A stretch of 64,000 nucleotides of DNA from assembly GCA_030374765.1 (NCBI GenBank), contig JARGXX010000022.1, positions 992,001 to 1,056,000 on the forward strand, given 5' to 3'. Under the pieces are notes generated by a model, which did no database searches, was not told where the DNA came from, and saw only the letters and a list, made by a program, of their open reading frames with translations. Position numbers and translations under genes: made by a program. Each line of letters begins with the position of its first letter. Within the stretch, counting starts at the first letter, position 1. The DNA is from Agarophyton chilense (lineage: Eukaryota; Rhodophyta; Florideophyceae; Gracilariales; Gracilariaceae). Positions 43,144-55,462 of this stretch are shown piece after piece.

Positions 43144-46100
43144 TCAGACCATTGTAGGTTCGCGTGTGGCCCACCAGACGGTCAACGGGAATTCCTCTGA
43201 GGTTTGGTCGTGATCTTTCGGGGGAACGCCACCTCGAGGGTTCATATGCTCCGAGTTGGGAGCTTCGTGTGTGGGAGCCGGGTCGGGAGCTTCCTCTGTT
43301 ACCGTTTGAGGTTGCATTTCCGTCCCTGTTAGAGGGTTGTAATCCGGATCATCCCTTGGTAGGTCATCGTTCACCTCAATTGGGGTGGGGTCCTCCGAAG
43401 GTCGATTACACAGGGCTACAGCTTTGGGCTCTCGAGCTGAGGTGTACGCCTCCATGCGATGTTGAACGGTTTCAGGTGCTACCGTAATACGTTCAATTGA
43501 TATCGTATTCGGTATTCCGTCCTGGTCAACCGTAAAGGTGTGGTCTGATGCGTTCAATACCTTATAAGGTCCCCATGATTTGGGTAGAAGCATCGAATTG
43601 ATATCTCTATCAATAGCTTCATCGTCCGCTTCATCACCCGGTCGTGGTGTTTTACCTGAAGGCGGGTTGTCTATTTAGACATATTGTCCCGACGATACAG
43701 AGACTACTTTGGCTACCCTATGGTCATAGTCGGCCTTATACTGCTTCTGGGCGGCAGTGAGGCGGCTCTCTGCATGTTTGAGAGCCCTACTAAACCTCAC
43801 AAGGGTATTTGGCTTGACTTGGGCAGGGGTCAGTGTGCCAGCTGCAGTGCTGGGGGAGTGGTCTGCGTTGAACAGGGTACCTGAAGGTTATAGGAGTAGA
43901 TGAGCGGTTGAACCAGCTCACCTTACCCAGTTTGGTGCTCTTCCGTATAGTATTGTAGCCTTGATACCAGTAAGTGGTTAAAGCGCTCGACCTGTCCGTT
44001 CGTCTGCGGGTGGTAGGCCGTAGTGAAATAGTGCTTAATACCCAATAGGTTACAGACTGCTTCGAAGAACTTCGATGCCTAGTTTTAACCATTATCGGTA
44101 AGTAGTTACAGTGGTGCTCCATACGGGTAGACCCAATTGTTGAGGAACGCGATCGCCAGCGTGGTTGAATTCGTCTCCTTTAAAGGTATCGCTTTCGTGA
44201 GCTTCGAGAACCTGTCGGTGTTCACTAGAATGTGCTGATACCCATTCTTGGTTTAGGGAAGTGGTCCTAGAAGGTCTATCGCAACAAACTCCAGTGGACC
44301 CGGTGCTGGAAACAGCTTGAGGTACTTTCGATGCTTTCGAATATCACCGCGGGTACAAACACAGTATTCGCATTTACCTACAAAGGTATGGACATCATGG
44401 GACATATGAGGCCAATAGAACTGTTGCCTCATGGTGTAATACATCCTGGTGGCACCGGGGTGTCCCGATAGTCGCAGGTATTGCGCGAGATACAAGACTC
44501 TCGGGCGCAGTGCCTTCGGAACCACTTTTTGAAGGCTACCATCCAAAATTGACGTTCTCACGATGTACCCATTGTGGTCCACATTGAATGGTGATCCTTT
44601 GAAACCAATATGGCCAGCCAGGGTTCTGCAGTACGCATCCTGGGCTTGTTCTCGTAGAAACTCCTCTGGGGTTACGGGCATGACGTTCGTTTCCTCTAGG
44701 GTCAGTATCTGCGTTGCCAAGTCGGTGTTCTGCAAGGCACCTTCTTCAGGTAAGTCCCAACATCCTTCTAGGTGTTCGCCGGTACCATTTTGGTTTGATG
44801 ACACCAAAAAGCAAGAGATATCATCGTCCATCGGTTGTTTCTCTAACCCTGAGGTGTTTAAGCGTGACATAGCGTCGGCTATGTTATGTTTGATACCTGG
44901 ACGGTGCAGTACGTCGTATTCAAACTCCGACAGTCTCAACCTCTAACGGGCAAGTCTACCGGACGCATTTGCGAGTCCGAGGATCCACCTTAAGGCGTCG
45001 TGGTCTGTGCGCAACGTAAAGCGCTTACCATAAAGGTATAGACGGAGCATGAACATGCTCCACACTACTGCTAGACATTCCTTCTCGGTTACCTTGTAGT
45101 TCTGCTCCGCCTCCTTCATAGCGCGGCTCCAGTATCCTATAGGTAATTTGTCTCCGTGGTGCTGCTCCTTCATGAGACAACAACCAATTTGGGCATGGGA
45201 TGCATCTGTACCCAGCGTGTATGGTAGACCTGTTTTCGGTAACGCTAAGATTGGCGGCGACAACAGCGCTCGTTTCAATTTTTCAAAGGTGTCCATTTCT
45301 ACGTTCGATAGATTCTCAAACCGTTCAGGTTCACCTTTCTGGAGCTTCTTGTTGAGGGGAGCCGCTATTTTCGCGAATCCTTTCACGAAGCGACGATAGA
45401 CGTGACATAAACCTATAAAGGATCGTACGACTATCTGGGATCGTGGCAACTTGACCTCCTGTACGGCTCTAATGTTGCTTCGCGCAACCTCTAGGGTACC
45501 AGGGCCTATGATATGTCCCAGGTATTCAACCGTTCTGGTAAAGGAGACGCATTTGCGTAGCTTCAGCGTCACTCCCGCCTCAGCTAGGAGGGTTAGTACG
45601 GTGCGTACGTGTGCAAAGTGCTCTTCTACCGATCTGTAATAGATGATTACATCATCGGTTTATACCAAGGCGGTTGTCTATTTAACCTTCGAAAGGATGA
45701 TGTCCAGCGCCCTTTGAAAGGTGGCTGGAGCATTGCGTAACCCGAACGGCATCCGCGTGAAGCGAAACAAACCTGCATGGAACGTGAAGGTCGTTTTGAC
45801 TCGGTCTTCCTCACCTACGGGTACCTGCCAATAACCACAATTGGCATCCAACGTGGTAAATATCTGCGCATCGCCCAAGGGGTCGATGCACTCATCCATT
45901 CTAGGTATCAGGTACGAATCCCTGATGGTCACGCTATTGAGCCTCCTGTAGTTCACACAAAACCTCATACGGTTATCCCCTTTCTTCTGAACCAGAACCA
46001 CGGGACTAGCCCATTTTGAGTTGGATGGTTCAATTACCCCTTCTTGGAGCATTCGCTCCACTTCTTTGAGTTCTATCTCTCTCACCTTCGGACCTGCTCC

Positions 46101-49100
46101 GTATGGCTTCTGGTAAATCGGCTTCGGGTCAGGGAGGAGCTCGATGCGATGCTGTGTGGCCTTAATTTGGCCCAAATTGCCTGACCACATGGTTTCGAAC
46201 TCCTCCAGAAGGTCGATAATACGGCCCCGCAGTTGGCCGTTTTCTTCACCGATCTGGACTGTATCTTTCCATTGCCTCTCAGGGTCCGGTTTCTCTTCTT
46301 TGTCTACCGATGCCTTATCGGTTACTTTCGCTTCCGAGTTGGTATTTATCGATACCTTTGTGGTTGTGGACGCATTTGCGCACCCCCCTTCCTTATCGAG
46401 GGCGCCTTCGCCGAGACCAGTGTGAGCTACGGTGCAGGCCCCTTGTGGTTCCAGTAGTGCGATTCCAACATTGGTATTTTTCGGTAACTTCACGTCATGA
46501 CTGCTGAAGTTGCTGAGACACACCGTAAAGGGTTCATTTGGGATGTTGTCCACAATCCCGTTGGCCATCAAGATGAGGTGTCGATGTGCTAACCCCGGAT
46601 GGTATTGTAATATGACCAGCCCGGGGGTCGCACACTACACAGGTACCAATATTTGGTGCATAGGCGGGATAAAAACCTGTTTGGTAATGCGCACTTTGTT
46701 GGAGACCTTTTCGGTGGATATCCTCTTCTTCGGTTTGACGAACCATCCCCGTTTGGTTTCCGTATTACCTAAAATGGCAATTCGTCCCCCGTGACGTAGG
46801 GCGATGGTACGGGAACCAGAAAGGATTGCTTTGACATGTCTGTCAATGAAGTTCGTACCTAGTAGGCAGTCTGTCGGTAAACGGTCGACAACAAAGAATT
46901 GCAGTCTTACCTTGAGGAGTCCCAGCTGCACAACAGTGGTGAGCATACCTCGAAGGTTTGATGGGCGCTCATTTGCATCCACCAGCGGGTTGTTGTCGGG
47001 AGGTCGGCTCAAATTCCGAAGTACCGCCTCAGGTATGACGCGGGAGTTCAGCACGTTTGGGCCGGCCCCGGTATCCAACACGCAGGTGACCGGAACCGCG
47101 AGGCGATCGGAGAAACACATTGAAGCACGTACTTTATAGTTGTTGTACTTCATATGACAAACCGGAACTGGTTGTGACGTGTTTTCTTCTACCTTCAAGG
47201 TTCTGGGTATCGATTGGCCTTCCAATTACAGGTTGGGTTCGGCCAATACGCCAACCGCTCGGTTTTTTCCTCCTTTACGGGAGGGGTTGAGTCCAAGTTT
47301 GTTGTTTCCTCGATGGTATTGACCTGTACCAGTGTACGGGGTTGGAACCTATTTGGTGCTTGCGTTGAAGACCCATAAAGGCGTCGGTGATTCTGCATGC
47401 GAGCCTGAATCAACTGGTCTCTCATCCCTGGAGGTTAGTTAGCGCAATTTTTTGAAAAATGGTCTGTCGCGAGACAAAACCAGCAAACGAGGCCTCCAGT
47501 TTGAGGGTCTCGCGTTACCATTTAGGGGGGCTTCGAAAGCTGGTTGGTAGGAGCAGTGGCGTCAAATGTGGGTGGCGAGTTATGGGAGCTCGCTCCTGGC
47601 ATCCTATGCGAGCTCATCGAACTTGGCGGCGATTGTTTCGAGTTTGGTGTACGCGTTGACGACCAATTTCCTACCGTCGACGGTTTCGAAACCGCCCCTA
47701 GGTCGCTATTAAGTGGATAGCGGTTCTTGTAGATACTTCGATGTGCGAGCTACCCTCTGAGGTTATTGTGTCTTCAATTTCCAAGACTGACCTTTTCGGT
47801 TTATCCTTCGAGGTTGGAGGCAGGGCTGGTCCCTTTCCCAGCCGAAGGTTATCTCCAAGGCCCTGGGAGTATCGAGCCAACCCATTGTAGTCTACCTTTC
47901 GGTTAGTGGCCAGGTAATTGCGTACCTGGGAACGGATCGCTTTGTCGACATTGTCGGCAAATAGCGACTTTAACCTCGAGGTAGTGAACATATTACCACA
48001 ACGGGTTGCCAGATTCCAAAGCGCGAGCGAAAACTCCGATTCGGTTTGCCCAGACCTTTGATGGTAAGCGAGGACTTCCGAGTAAGCCTCTTGGATATCC
48101 TCATCGGTGGCGTATGTTTCCAAAAGGAAATTGACCACCTTGGGGTATGACTCCGACATCTCTGTGCCATCCTTATCCATCGCTAAGGTGTTGCCACGGA
48201 GCCTACCCTGCAGCAAGTAGTATGCTTTTCCTTTAAGGTAAAACTGAAATTGCCACATCGCAGCGAACTCACAAAAAAACCATTTTGGGCACATGCAAGC
48301 TTGAACTTCTGTAGAAACTCAATTATCGCAATAGGATCTGTACCTGTGAAGGTTGTGTCACCCATTTGGAAGCTGAGCTTCTTGTAGTGCTTAGTAATCT
48401 TCTGAGCCACCCCTTGGGTGTATTCAGAAGACTTGTTGATCAACCGATAAGTCCTGTGGTCAACCGCTTTGGTGAACATATCGTTCAAGGGTTGGTGCAC
48501 CTCCAGGTCTATTTCGGTGTCCGACTCAGAGTCGGGCGACTCATTGTATCGCTTTTTACCTTTTCGGTTCTTTTTCGACGACTTCTTCGTCGACCTGTTC
48601 ATTTTCTTCTTCTTCTTACCTTTACGGTCATCATCCGACGATGAACTCGTATCGGAACTGGAGTCTGACGAGTCGGGGTCTGAATCATCCTCTCGATTCT
48701 TTCCCCTCTTCGTCCTCCGCTTCTTCCCTCTTCGGTCTCTTCGTCGCTCATCCAACGAGTAAGACAAATCGTCCTTGGGACCACTTCCATGGGTATCCTT
48801 TTGAGCGAGACCTGTAATTGGTGGCAGGTAAATGTCTTGAGGGTCTACCTTCCCCGGGACCTCTTGATACTGCCTTGGACCATGTAGGTAATCACTTTCA
48901 GTAGGAAAATGTTTGGAACGGGTGGAATGACCCATTTGGAACCCTTGTGGTATGCGTTTTGTGATGTTCACCTGTGTAGGTCGGGATTCTGCGAATCCCT
49001 GGGAAACCCAAAGGTCATGCACAGCGCGGTAAACATGCTCCCTAGCATCTGTAAAGAGATAATGTTTCACCATTTCAGGTATCCTTTCCGATAGCTCTTG

Positions 49101-49530
49101 AGCTGCTCGGTCAACCACAACACGGGCAAATGCGTCGACGTCCATTGAGGGCCGGAGCTATCCGCGTATCCGGCTTCTCCTTTAAGGTTAATGCATCCTC
49201 GACCGCGAGGGTGACGAGCGCTTTCGCTCGCTCTTCGAGCTGAGTCCATAGCTCCTCCGCTGCAACCTCAATTGGTAATTCCCTTTGAGGTTCTGTTGCC
49301 ATAGGCGACGGACCATGTACCTTTCCAGTTTTGTCTCGAGGGTGCTGGAGCAGTTCCTCGGGGTTTTCCAGAATCGGTTGAGTCGATGGAGCTCCTTTAA
49401 GACCTTTATGGCTTGGCGAGGCGCTCGCACCACGCGTATTCCTTTTAGGTCGTTCCATTTGTGACCAATATTGGTATCCTGTATTCCTTTGCGGGATTTC
49501 CTGAAGCAAAATGGGTGTACGAGCGTCCAA
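43144..49530 (-). mobile_element. Ty3/Gypsy copy D (gag-pol), broken
   Basis: Minus-strand Gypsy copy. Gag is at 47698-49530: a coiled-coil start, the acidic tract SDSDPDSS-type followed by a Lys/Arg tract, then a capsid-like part. Protease is near 47100 (VLDTGAGPNVLNSR), RT 46571-45440, RNase H 45400-44880 (LGTDASHAQIGCCLM, YKVTEKECLAVVWS), integrase zinc-binding region 44600-44340 (CEYCVCTRG), and integrase core and tail to 43144. It is broken, with more than five breaks, yet very similar to copy C where they overlap. The 3' end beyond the opposite-strand frame is cut at about 41550, where the Plavaka-like transposase begins. Confidence 0.9.
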
Positions 49531-49918
49531 TCCTTCTCGGAATCTCGTGTGAACCGTGAAGGTACGACGAAACCTAAAAATACTTTCTAAGTCGGGAGAC
49601 CAAAATGTCGTACAATCACCTCTGGGGTATGCTACTGTCTTGTCTCGGGAGCGTAGTGACGCTCAACCGTAGGGGTCGTGTTGACGCTCAACCTTAGAAG
49701 GTAGACGTAGTAAACCTCGATGGTAACAGGGCACCGTGAAAACCTGCAGGGGCAAACGGCGGGGCGACTAGCCTATACCGTGTAGGTAAACGGTGGTAGG
49801 CGTCGAAGCGCGGGAAAGCCTGTGTGGTAGTTGAGAAACAATAATCCAAAAGGTATAGTCGTGACACAAGTGATGGATGCCTTTATCAGATAAGGATGGG
49901 GGAGGGGCAGTTTCCTAT
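49531..49918 (-). other. Leader between LTR-like repeat and gag of copy D
   Basis: Non-coding. On the minus strand this follows the LTR-like repeat and precedes gag, the usual place of the primer-binding site and packaging leader. I could not match a tRNA 3' end with confidence. Confidence 0.4.
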
Positions 49919-50173
49919 ATGCAGTGGACTGCACTCTCCAGATCACCCGGGAGGTGCCAGCAAGGCCCGGTCTCCGACCTAGTGTCAGAGACCTGGCCAG
50001 CACTGGCTACAGTGCCAGGTGGTCACTCAACTACTGTACTAAAATACATATAATTTCAATTACTATTACTAACAATTACTCAACCAGAAGGTATATGTCA
50101 ACACTACACGTGGCTGACAACACCTAGATGGTAGCTCGCCCGGAGCTACGTGGCCGATGATTACTCGCACCCA
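49919..50173 (-). repeat. LTR-like TG...CA repeat, 5' LTR candidate of copy D
   Basis: About 255 bases from TGCAGTGGACTGCACTC to GCACCCA, partner of 33474-33719. Position upstream of gag, and the TG...CA ends, suggest the 5' LTR of copy D. A matching 3' LTR is not seen because the element is truncated at its other end. Confidence 0.5.
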
Positions 50174-50194
50174 TCACCTACAAGGTCAGCGTAG

Positions 50195-51376
50195 TGTATC
50201 GGACACCTCAAAGGTCAGCTCTTCCGCCACTATACGACAGTACACCGACACGTCCATGAAAATGTCGAAGCAGAAGAACGTGAAGAAATTCCTGTGTCCT
50301 TTGTTTATAGTTCGAACAAGACCGCCTACCTGTGCATTGATCTTATCACTTCGGCTCTGATGAACATGGAGCCTAAACCAGGAGTTTGTATCTGTCCCTG
50401 TGACACAGGCACATCTCTGAAAGGCTACGCAAACAGGATGGAGACAGGACGGATGACTTCCAAAGAGATTGTAGAACTGATACTGAAGCAGCTTTCTAAA
50501 TCGCTCTAGAGGAATGCTACGGGCACAAACTGCGCCATTCACACTGTAGTAGTCCCTTTGAACCTCTCAAATCGGCATTGGAGGGGTCTCGTAGGACAGA
50601 AGTCGCCTGGAAGTAGGTCAAAGAAAACGAAAAAGCCTACAGTTTTCTTCGGAGACAGTTTACGCTGGAAATGCCCGGAGCAATTTCTACTTCTATTCAA
50701 GCGAGCGTTTAAATATACTATTCCGAGTGGCGAGGGTTCTGCAGTTCTGTCGAAGAAGAACTTTATGCTTGACATAAAACAGTACCCTCTGCAGAAGGAT
50801 GGACATAGCTGTGGGTGTTATGTGATTTCCGCAGCGGCTGAATTCGCTGCGGATCGAAGGTTTGCGCCTGGTCGAAGTTTTGCGCATGGCTTCAGCCCTG
50901 CTTTATCCGAGCGTTATAGGTGGATGGCCATTAGGAGCCGTATAGTTCACATTCTTATGGCCTACGAGTTCTACGAAGGAAAAGAAGTTTCCGAGACTAT
51001 GCTGAAGGACTACCGCTTAAATCACCGTCGTCATATCTATCGAACTCGAGAGCAGGGAAAGTCCCGCTTGAAGAAGATCCACAGCCCGGTTAGGGAACGA
51101 GGTGATATGATTCTGACGAAGAGAAAGGCGATTGAATCTCCCTCACAAGCTGTATCAGCGATATATTCAGACAGCGCCGTAGCTACTCTCCGGGGACGCG
51201 ATCATCATGAAGATGTAGGCAACGTAGCGAAGAGGGAAGGGATGAAAAAGCCGTCCGACATCGATATTGTGTTGCGCATGCAAGACGATGAGCAACTCAA
51301 GGACTTGATTGTGCAGATGATTGAGGGGAATGAGAAGGAGCGGTCGTCGCAATGTCAGCGAGACATTAAGGAGTAG
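50195..51376 (+). pseudogene. Ulp1/SENP-like C48 cysteine protease of the MULE
   Basis: The frame is open 50195-50506, closed by TAG at 50507-50509, then open to 51376 in the same phase. It has the full catalytic set of Ulp1-type proteases: VVVPLNLSNRHW (His at 50576-50578), FFGDSL (Asp at 50654-50656) and QKDGHSCGCY (Gln, then Cys at 50810-50812). The spacing fits the family, whose members remove SUMO or related modifiers. After the domain comes a basic tail (HRRHIYRTREQGKSRLKK) and a charged helix. The upstream part (VYSSNKTAYLCIDLITSALM) may be the start of the domain. No ATG is obvious at the 5' end. The single stop between the entry helix and the catalytic core suggests recent decay. Confidence 0.75.
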
Positions 51377-51409
51377 GTTCGGAGCAAGATTGACGTCTTC
51401 AATTTATGC

Positions 51410-52024
51410 TTGTCTCCCTTCCTACGAAGGAGGTCTACTCAACTAGTGAAGTTTCTGGATAGTTCTGACGTTTTTCATTCAATTATGGGTCAAGTCCTTG
51501 ATGAAGTGATGGACAGAACATCTGCTCGCAGCCTACACTCTCTGGACGCTTCCCCAATTGTGCATTCCGTAGTTGATCATGTTATTGATCAGGCCGTAGT
51601 TGTCTCTGTTCAAAGGTCTTTGAACGAAAACGATAACCGAGATGAGGAAATGGCTCTTTCAATGGCATAAAGAGTGGGAAGGAAGCCTCCTAATGGTCCC
51701 GGACTGAAATTCGTATGCGAGGTAGACGACATGAGTGCTTTCATGTGCTCTACAGCATCAAGGCATGGGTTCTTGTATGTAATGCCTGATTTTCGATTGA
51801 TAAGAAGGAAAATGAGGCAGAGCGATCGTCTCTTTACTGGGAGACTTCGTTGTGCCAAGATCAAAGCACCCACTCGGTGTCCTTCGACCATTAACTTCAG
51901 CTTGGGATGGAAAAGTCTAAAACGGTACGTTTCTGCAGATCTACGACACGACCACGCACCCCTCAAGGTAGCTGATGAGGTCATTAAGGAGCGTTGTGAA
52001 TCTCTTCAGAGCTCATCGAGAGCT
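51410..52024 (+). pseudogene. MULE transposase, N-terminal part (zinc-binding)
   Basis: One frame from 51410 with a TAA at 51668-51670. Before the stop is a helical segment (VVDHVIDQAVVVSVQRSLNE). After it, from 51674, CEVDDMSAFMCSTASRHGFL and RCPSTINFSLGWKSLKRYVS ending in RHDHAPL resemble the FAR1/WRKY-GCM1-type zinc finger (C...C...HxH) that starts many MULE transposases. The frame is cut at 52024 in ...SSSRA by the Copia element. With one AGCT copy removed, the frame continues in phase at 58371 (RYQNWKEELSRG). Confidence 0.62.
52021..52024. repeat. Target-site duplication AGCT, left copy
   Basis: AGCT immediately before the left LTR (52025), repeated immediately after the right LTR at 58367-58370. 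Confidence 0.8.
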
Positions 52025-52658
52025 TGTCGAAACCAAGCTACTGTAGCGCACTGAGCTGTATAGGTTCGGTGCGGAAGGTCGAGGTTCTGTCTTCAAAGCA
52101 CGGCCCGCTGTTGAGCTGTCGCCTCAAAGGTAAACCGCAACAATACGTCAGGATCTACAGCCTGCTGTGCGGCTGTGTCCCGATGATCTGTTGATTCTAC
52201 GCGGTAGTAGAGGTTGATTCAGACGTGTATGCTCGCTAGAACATTGCGTGGTTCATTAACGTACTCTCTGTAGTTGCGAACTGATGTTGCGCCGGGTCCA
52301 GGACTGTGTTGTTGATGTTGAATGCAGATAGATGAAAGTTGACTCCCTTCAAAAGGTTGTCGTGTTCTCTGGTTTACTCTTTAAGTATCCAAACTATCAC
52401 CATCAGCGGTAGACGCGAGGTGATGTCGTTGTAAGCAGTCCTACGTGGCATAATCACACGCATTTGCACAGATCTATTTCTAAAATCATCAAATAAAATA
52501 CCTAATACTCATATGCATATTCTGAACAGTAGGATTCCACAATGTCCTTGTTAACTACACAGAGGATTCATCCTCGGATGTGTATCGCTGTTCAGTGCGC
52601 TTGTTGGCTTCTGCAAAAATCGTTTTCGATTCCCGCAGGTTTGGCTCACCACTCGACA
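52025..52658 (-). repeat. Copia LTR, 3' copy
   Basis: 634 bases beginning TGTCGAAACC and ending CACTCGACA, the usual TG...CA form. It matches 57732-58366. Confidence 0.93.
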
Positions 52659-52687
52659 CTCCAAGATTTCTGCTTTTGGAGATGTCT

Positions 52688-55450
52688 TCAAACGCTACTG
52701 ACATTCATCCTCGTTCCTTCGACCCACCCAGTGGGGCGCAGCTGAAGTTGATTCGTCTTCATCAGTTGCCAAAGAGGATGACTGTCCCTAACAAGACCCT
52801 TCGTGAGCCCGTCAGCAATATTCTGATCGCCTGGGATCCACGCAAGATATCGCAGCTCGCCTCGTCCGTGGCTTTCCTTCAAAGCGGAAACGTCAATTTG
52901 TAGCCTCTTCTCCAGTGTAGCTCCACTTTTCGCCACAACGTTGAACACAGTGCGCGAGTCCACATATCCGTCGACCAATATATCCCTTCCAAGTATATCC
53001 TCCAGCATATGCTTTGCCACAAACGCCTGATCGAAGCCGTACACTAGGTCGTGTATCTCTGCGGCCATTACTGATCGCGCGACCCGTTTGCATCTGGAGC
53101 TGCCATAGTGGATAATATTAGCCCGATTATTGTCATCATCTAGTAATAAAACGAAACCTAATTGAGATTTCATCTTATCAGCATTTGCAAACGACGCATC
53201 CGTAAAAAGAACCAATCGAATTGAATTCATGTCCAGTGGAACAAATTTCAGACCGACGTCTGCTGTCTGGTGGCATTGTTCGACAATCGCCTTCATTCTT
53301 CGGAAATGAAGCGGTTGCGGTGCGTTTACACAGCTTGCTAGGAGCTGAACGGATGCTGAAAGATCTGGACGAGTGCAACAGCCAATGTATTGTACCTGTG
53401 CGCGGACACTCGCAAACTCTGCTTCAGATTTTGGGTACTGTACTGAGCGAAGTTTCTTTCCTTGATCGATTGCCATGGTTCCTCCGTTCTTCCTACAGAT
53501 ATTAATTCTGTTGAATGTTACTGTATTTCCTTCCTTAAGAAAATTTCGAGGCTTTGATACGAATCGTTTGGATTGTTTTTCTTCATCATCGAGAAAATTT
53601 GGTGTTCCATGTCCAAAAGAGTCATCTACTTGAAGAATCGTCACACCATCCAGGTTCGAACCAGATCTTCTGTACAGAACACATGTGTCGGCCAGAGTCG
53701 GCTGCATTCCAAGTTTCTCTTTGTGATGAGAATGGTATGTTAGAAACCAGTGTACCCCGCTCTCAGGGATCCCATACAGTGGTTTCAATACACAAAGCGC
53801 CTTTCCACAACCAAAATTCATCTCTTCTGGTGGGCGTAGGAAAACATTGCGTTCGATAAGAGACTCAGACTGTATGTACGCCTGTGATATATCCCGAACG
53901 TATGGTGTGTGTTCTGGGATGATTGCCGATAGAGCAATTGCTACTCGTTGGCCGAGTCTGCTCACAGTTGGCGATTTGGTAGCTATATCGAGCGCACCAC
54001 GATCCTTGTAGTTCTGAGCAACAAGTCTCGACTTTTCCACAGCCTTTCCATCAACTGACTTCACAAGATCTACCCACTTCGATCCGTAAATCCGTGTCGC
54101 CTTTGGAATCTGATCAGCATCAATCACTTCAAACGTACCACGTTCCTGTAGACCCAATAGTTCCTTTCTTCTAGACTCCTCGAAATTGTGCTCCTGTCTT
54201 GGAATTGAATCTTCATGAACGCTCAGTGGTTTTCCAGGCATCGCTGTCAGAACCCCATCACAAACCAAAATGGTATCATTCTCCCCACGCAAGATTCCAG
54301 GTTTAGAAGTATCAATTTGCCGTTTATCCTGTGTGAAAGGTTCATGTGTGCCAGGTAGAGCGAGCTGGGAGTCAATCTCCGGTTTGACAACACTTGACCG
54401 AAATATTCGTCGACCGTGAGGCAGTTGAACAACCACTGTCTCGCCTTCAACTTGAATAAATGGAAAAGGTCCTTCCCACTTCTTCGAAGTGTGTCGGTAA
54501 ATACAAACAGGAGCTCCAGCCGGCAGTTTGTACAGTTCCTTACTGTGTTCCTTCCCTATTGGACCATTGTAGTGCTTCAGCCCAAACGAGATTCTTCGCT
54601 TTGCTTGTTCCTTTCGTACAGTGTCCATAGCCTGATCAATTGCCCTTGCACTTAGCAACTGTGTCTCAGCAGGTGTTTGTCTCGCCGGACGTGGTATGGC
54701 GCCAAAGACAAGTAAGGTCGGACATAGACCCTCTGGACCAAGCGTGTCGTTGACAGACTTAACCGCCATCTGCAGGCAGTCTGCATCAGTCTCACTGCGT
54801 GGAAGCGAAGATCGAAGTTTCGTGTACGCAGCACAAAGGGGTCCGTGGTAGCGCTTTACATGTGTCATCGTAGAAGGAGATTCCATGGGAGCCGGCAGAA
54901 CGGTGATACCATCTGCGTTGGACAGCTCGAGAAATTCTCTCGAAACAAAGTTGCTGCCTTGGTCAATGCGCAAAAAGTCCGGAGGCCCAAGATAGAGACG
55001 TGACCAGCACCGCAAAAATGTCTTCCAGACTTCAGAGGACGTCATGCGTTTGAGGAATGAGGCAGCGTTAAAATGAGTAGCCTCATCAACAACATGAAGC
55101 ACAGGCTTCTGATTGATGTACATGACGTCTACTGCTACGATGTGGTTGAACCTTACGTCATCCATTCCAACTGTCCATTTGAACCTTCGCGGCCGTGAGG
55201 CATTCACAGCGCAGGTAACACATGACTTTGTGAGTTCACTGATTGCATCACGAACGTTCGAATTCATTTCATGCGGTCGAGCCCTCTTCAGTACGTTTGT
55301 GAATGACTGTACGGATGGGTGACCAAATACTCGATGTAGTTTCCTCAATTCCGTCTCGGTGTACAACGAGTAGGAAAGATCGCCATGATTCCATTTGTGG
55401 ATCAAGAAGTAGTTCTTGAACGTCAGGGGTTGCGAGAGATGTTTGTACAT
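52688..55450 (-). CDS. Copia pol (integrase-RT-RNase H)
   Basis: A 920-residue frame. It has an integrase zinc-binding region (LHRVFGHPSVQSF, SCVTCAVN), integrase core (VAVDVMYINQKPVLHVVDEA, FLRIDQGSNFVSREF), Copia RT (YGSKWVDLVKS, KSPTVSRLGQRVAIAL, KPLYGIPESGVHWF) and RNase H (VLFTDASFANADKM, VDSRTVF, LAWIPGDQNIADGLTK). The frame looks whole. Confidence 0.92.
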   Translation of the reverse strand: MYKHLSQPLTFKNYFLIHKWNHGDLSYSLYTETELRKLHRVFGHPSVQSFTNVLKRARPHEMNSNVRDAISELTKSCVTCAVNASRPRRFKWTVGMDDVRFNHIVAVDVMYINQKPVLHVVDEATHFNAASFLKRMTSSEVWKTFLRCWSRLYLGPPDFLRIDQGSNFVSREFLELSNADGITVLPAPMESPSTMTHVKRYHGPLCAAYTKLRSSLPRSETDADCLQMAVKSVNDTLGPEGLCPTLLVFGAIPRPARQTPAETQLLSARAIDQAMDTVRKEQAKRRISFGLKHYNGPIGKEHSKELYKLPAGAPVCIYRHTSKKWEGPFPFIQVEGETVVVQLPHGRRIFRSSVVKPEIDSQLALPGTHEPFTQDKRQIDTSKPGILRGENDTILVCDGVLTAMPGKPLSVHEDSIPRQEHNFEESRRKELLGLQERGTFEVIDADQIPKATRIYGSKWVDLVKSVDGKAVEKSRLVAQNYKDRGALDIATKSPTVSRLGQRVAIALSAIIPEHTPYVRDISQAYIQSESLIERNVFLRPPEEMNFGCGKALCVLKPLYGIPESGVHWFLTYHSHHKEKLGMQPTLADTCVLYRRSGSNLDGVTILQVDDSFGHGTPNFLDDEEKQSKRFVSKPRNFLKEGNTVTFNRINICRKNGGTMAIDQGKKLRSVQYPKSEAEFASVRAQVQYIGCCTRPDLSASVQLLASCVNAPQPLHFRRMKAIVEQCHQTADVGLKFVPLDMNSIRLVLFTDASFANADKMKSQLGFVLLLDDDNNRANIIHYGSSRCKRVARSVMAAEIHDLVYGFDQAFVAKHMLEDILGRDILVDGYVDSRTVFNVVAKSGATLEKRLQIDVSALKESHGRGELRYLAWIPGDQNIADGLTKGLVRDSHPLWQLMKTNQLQLRPTGWVEGTRMNVSSV

Positions 55451-55462
55451 GACCTCACGCTT

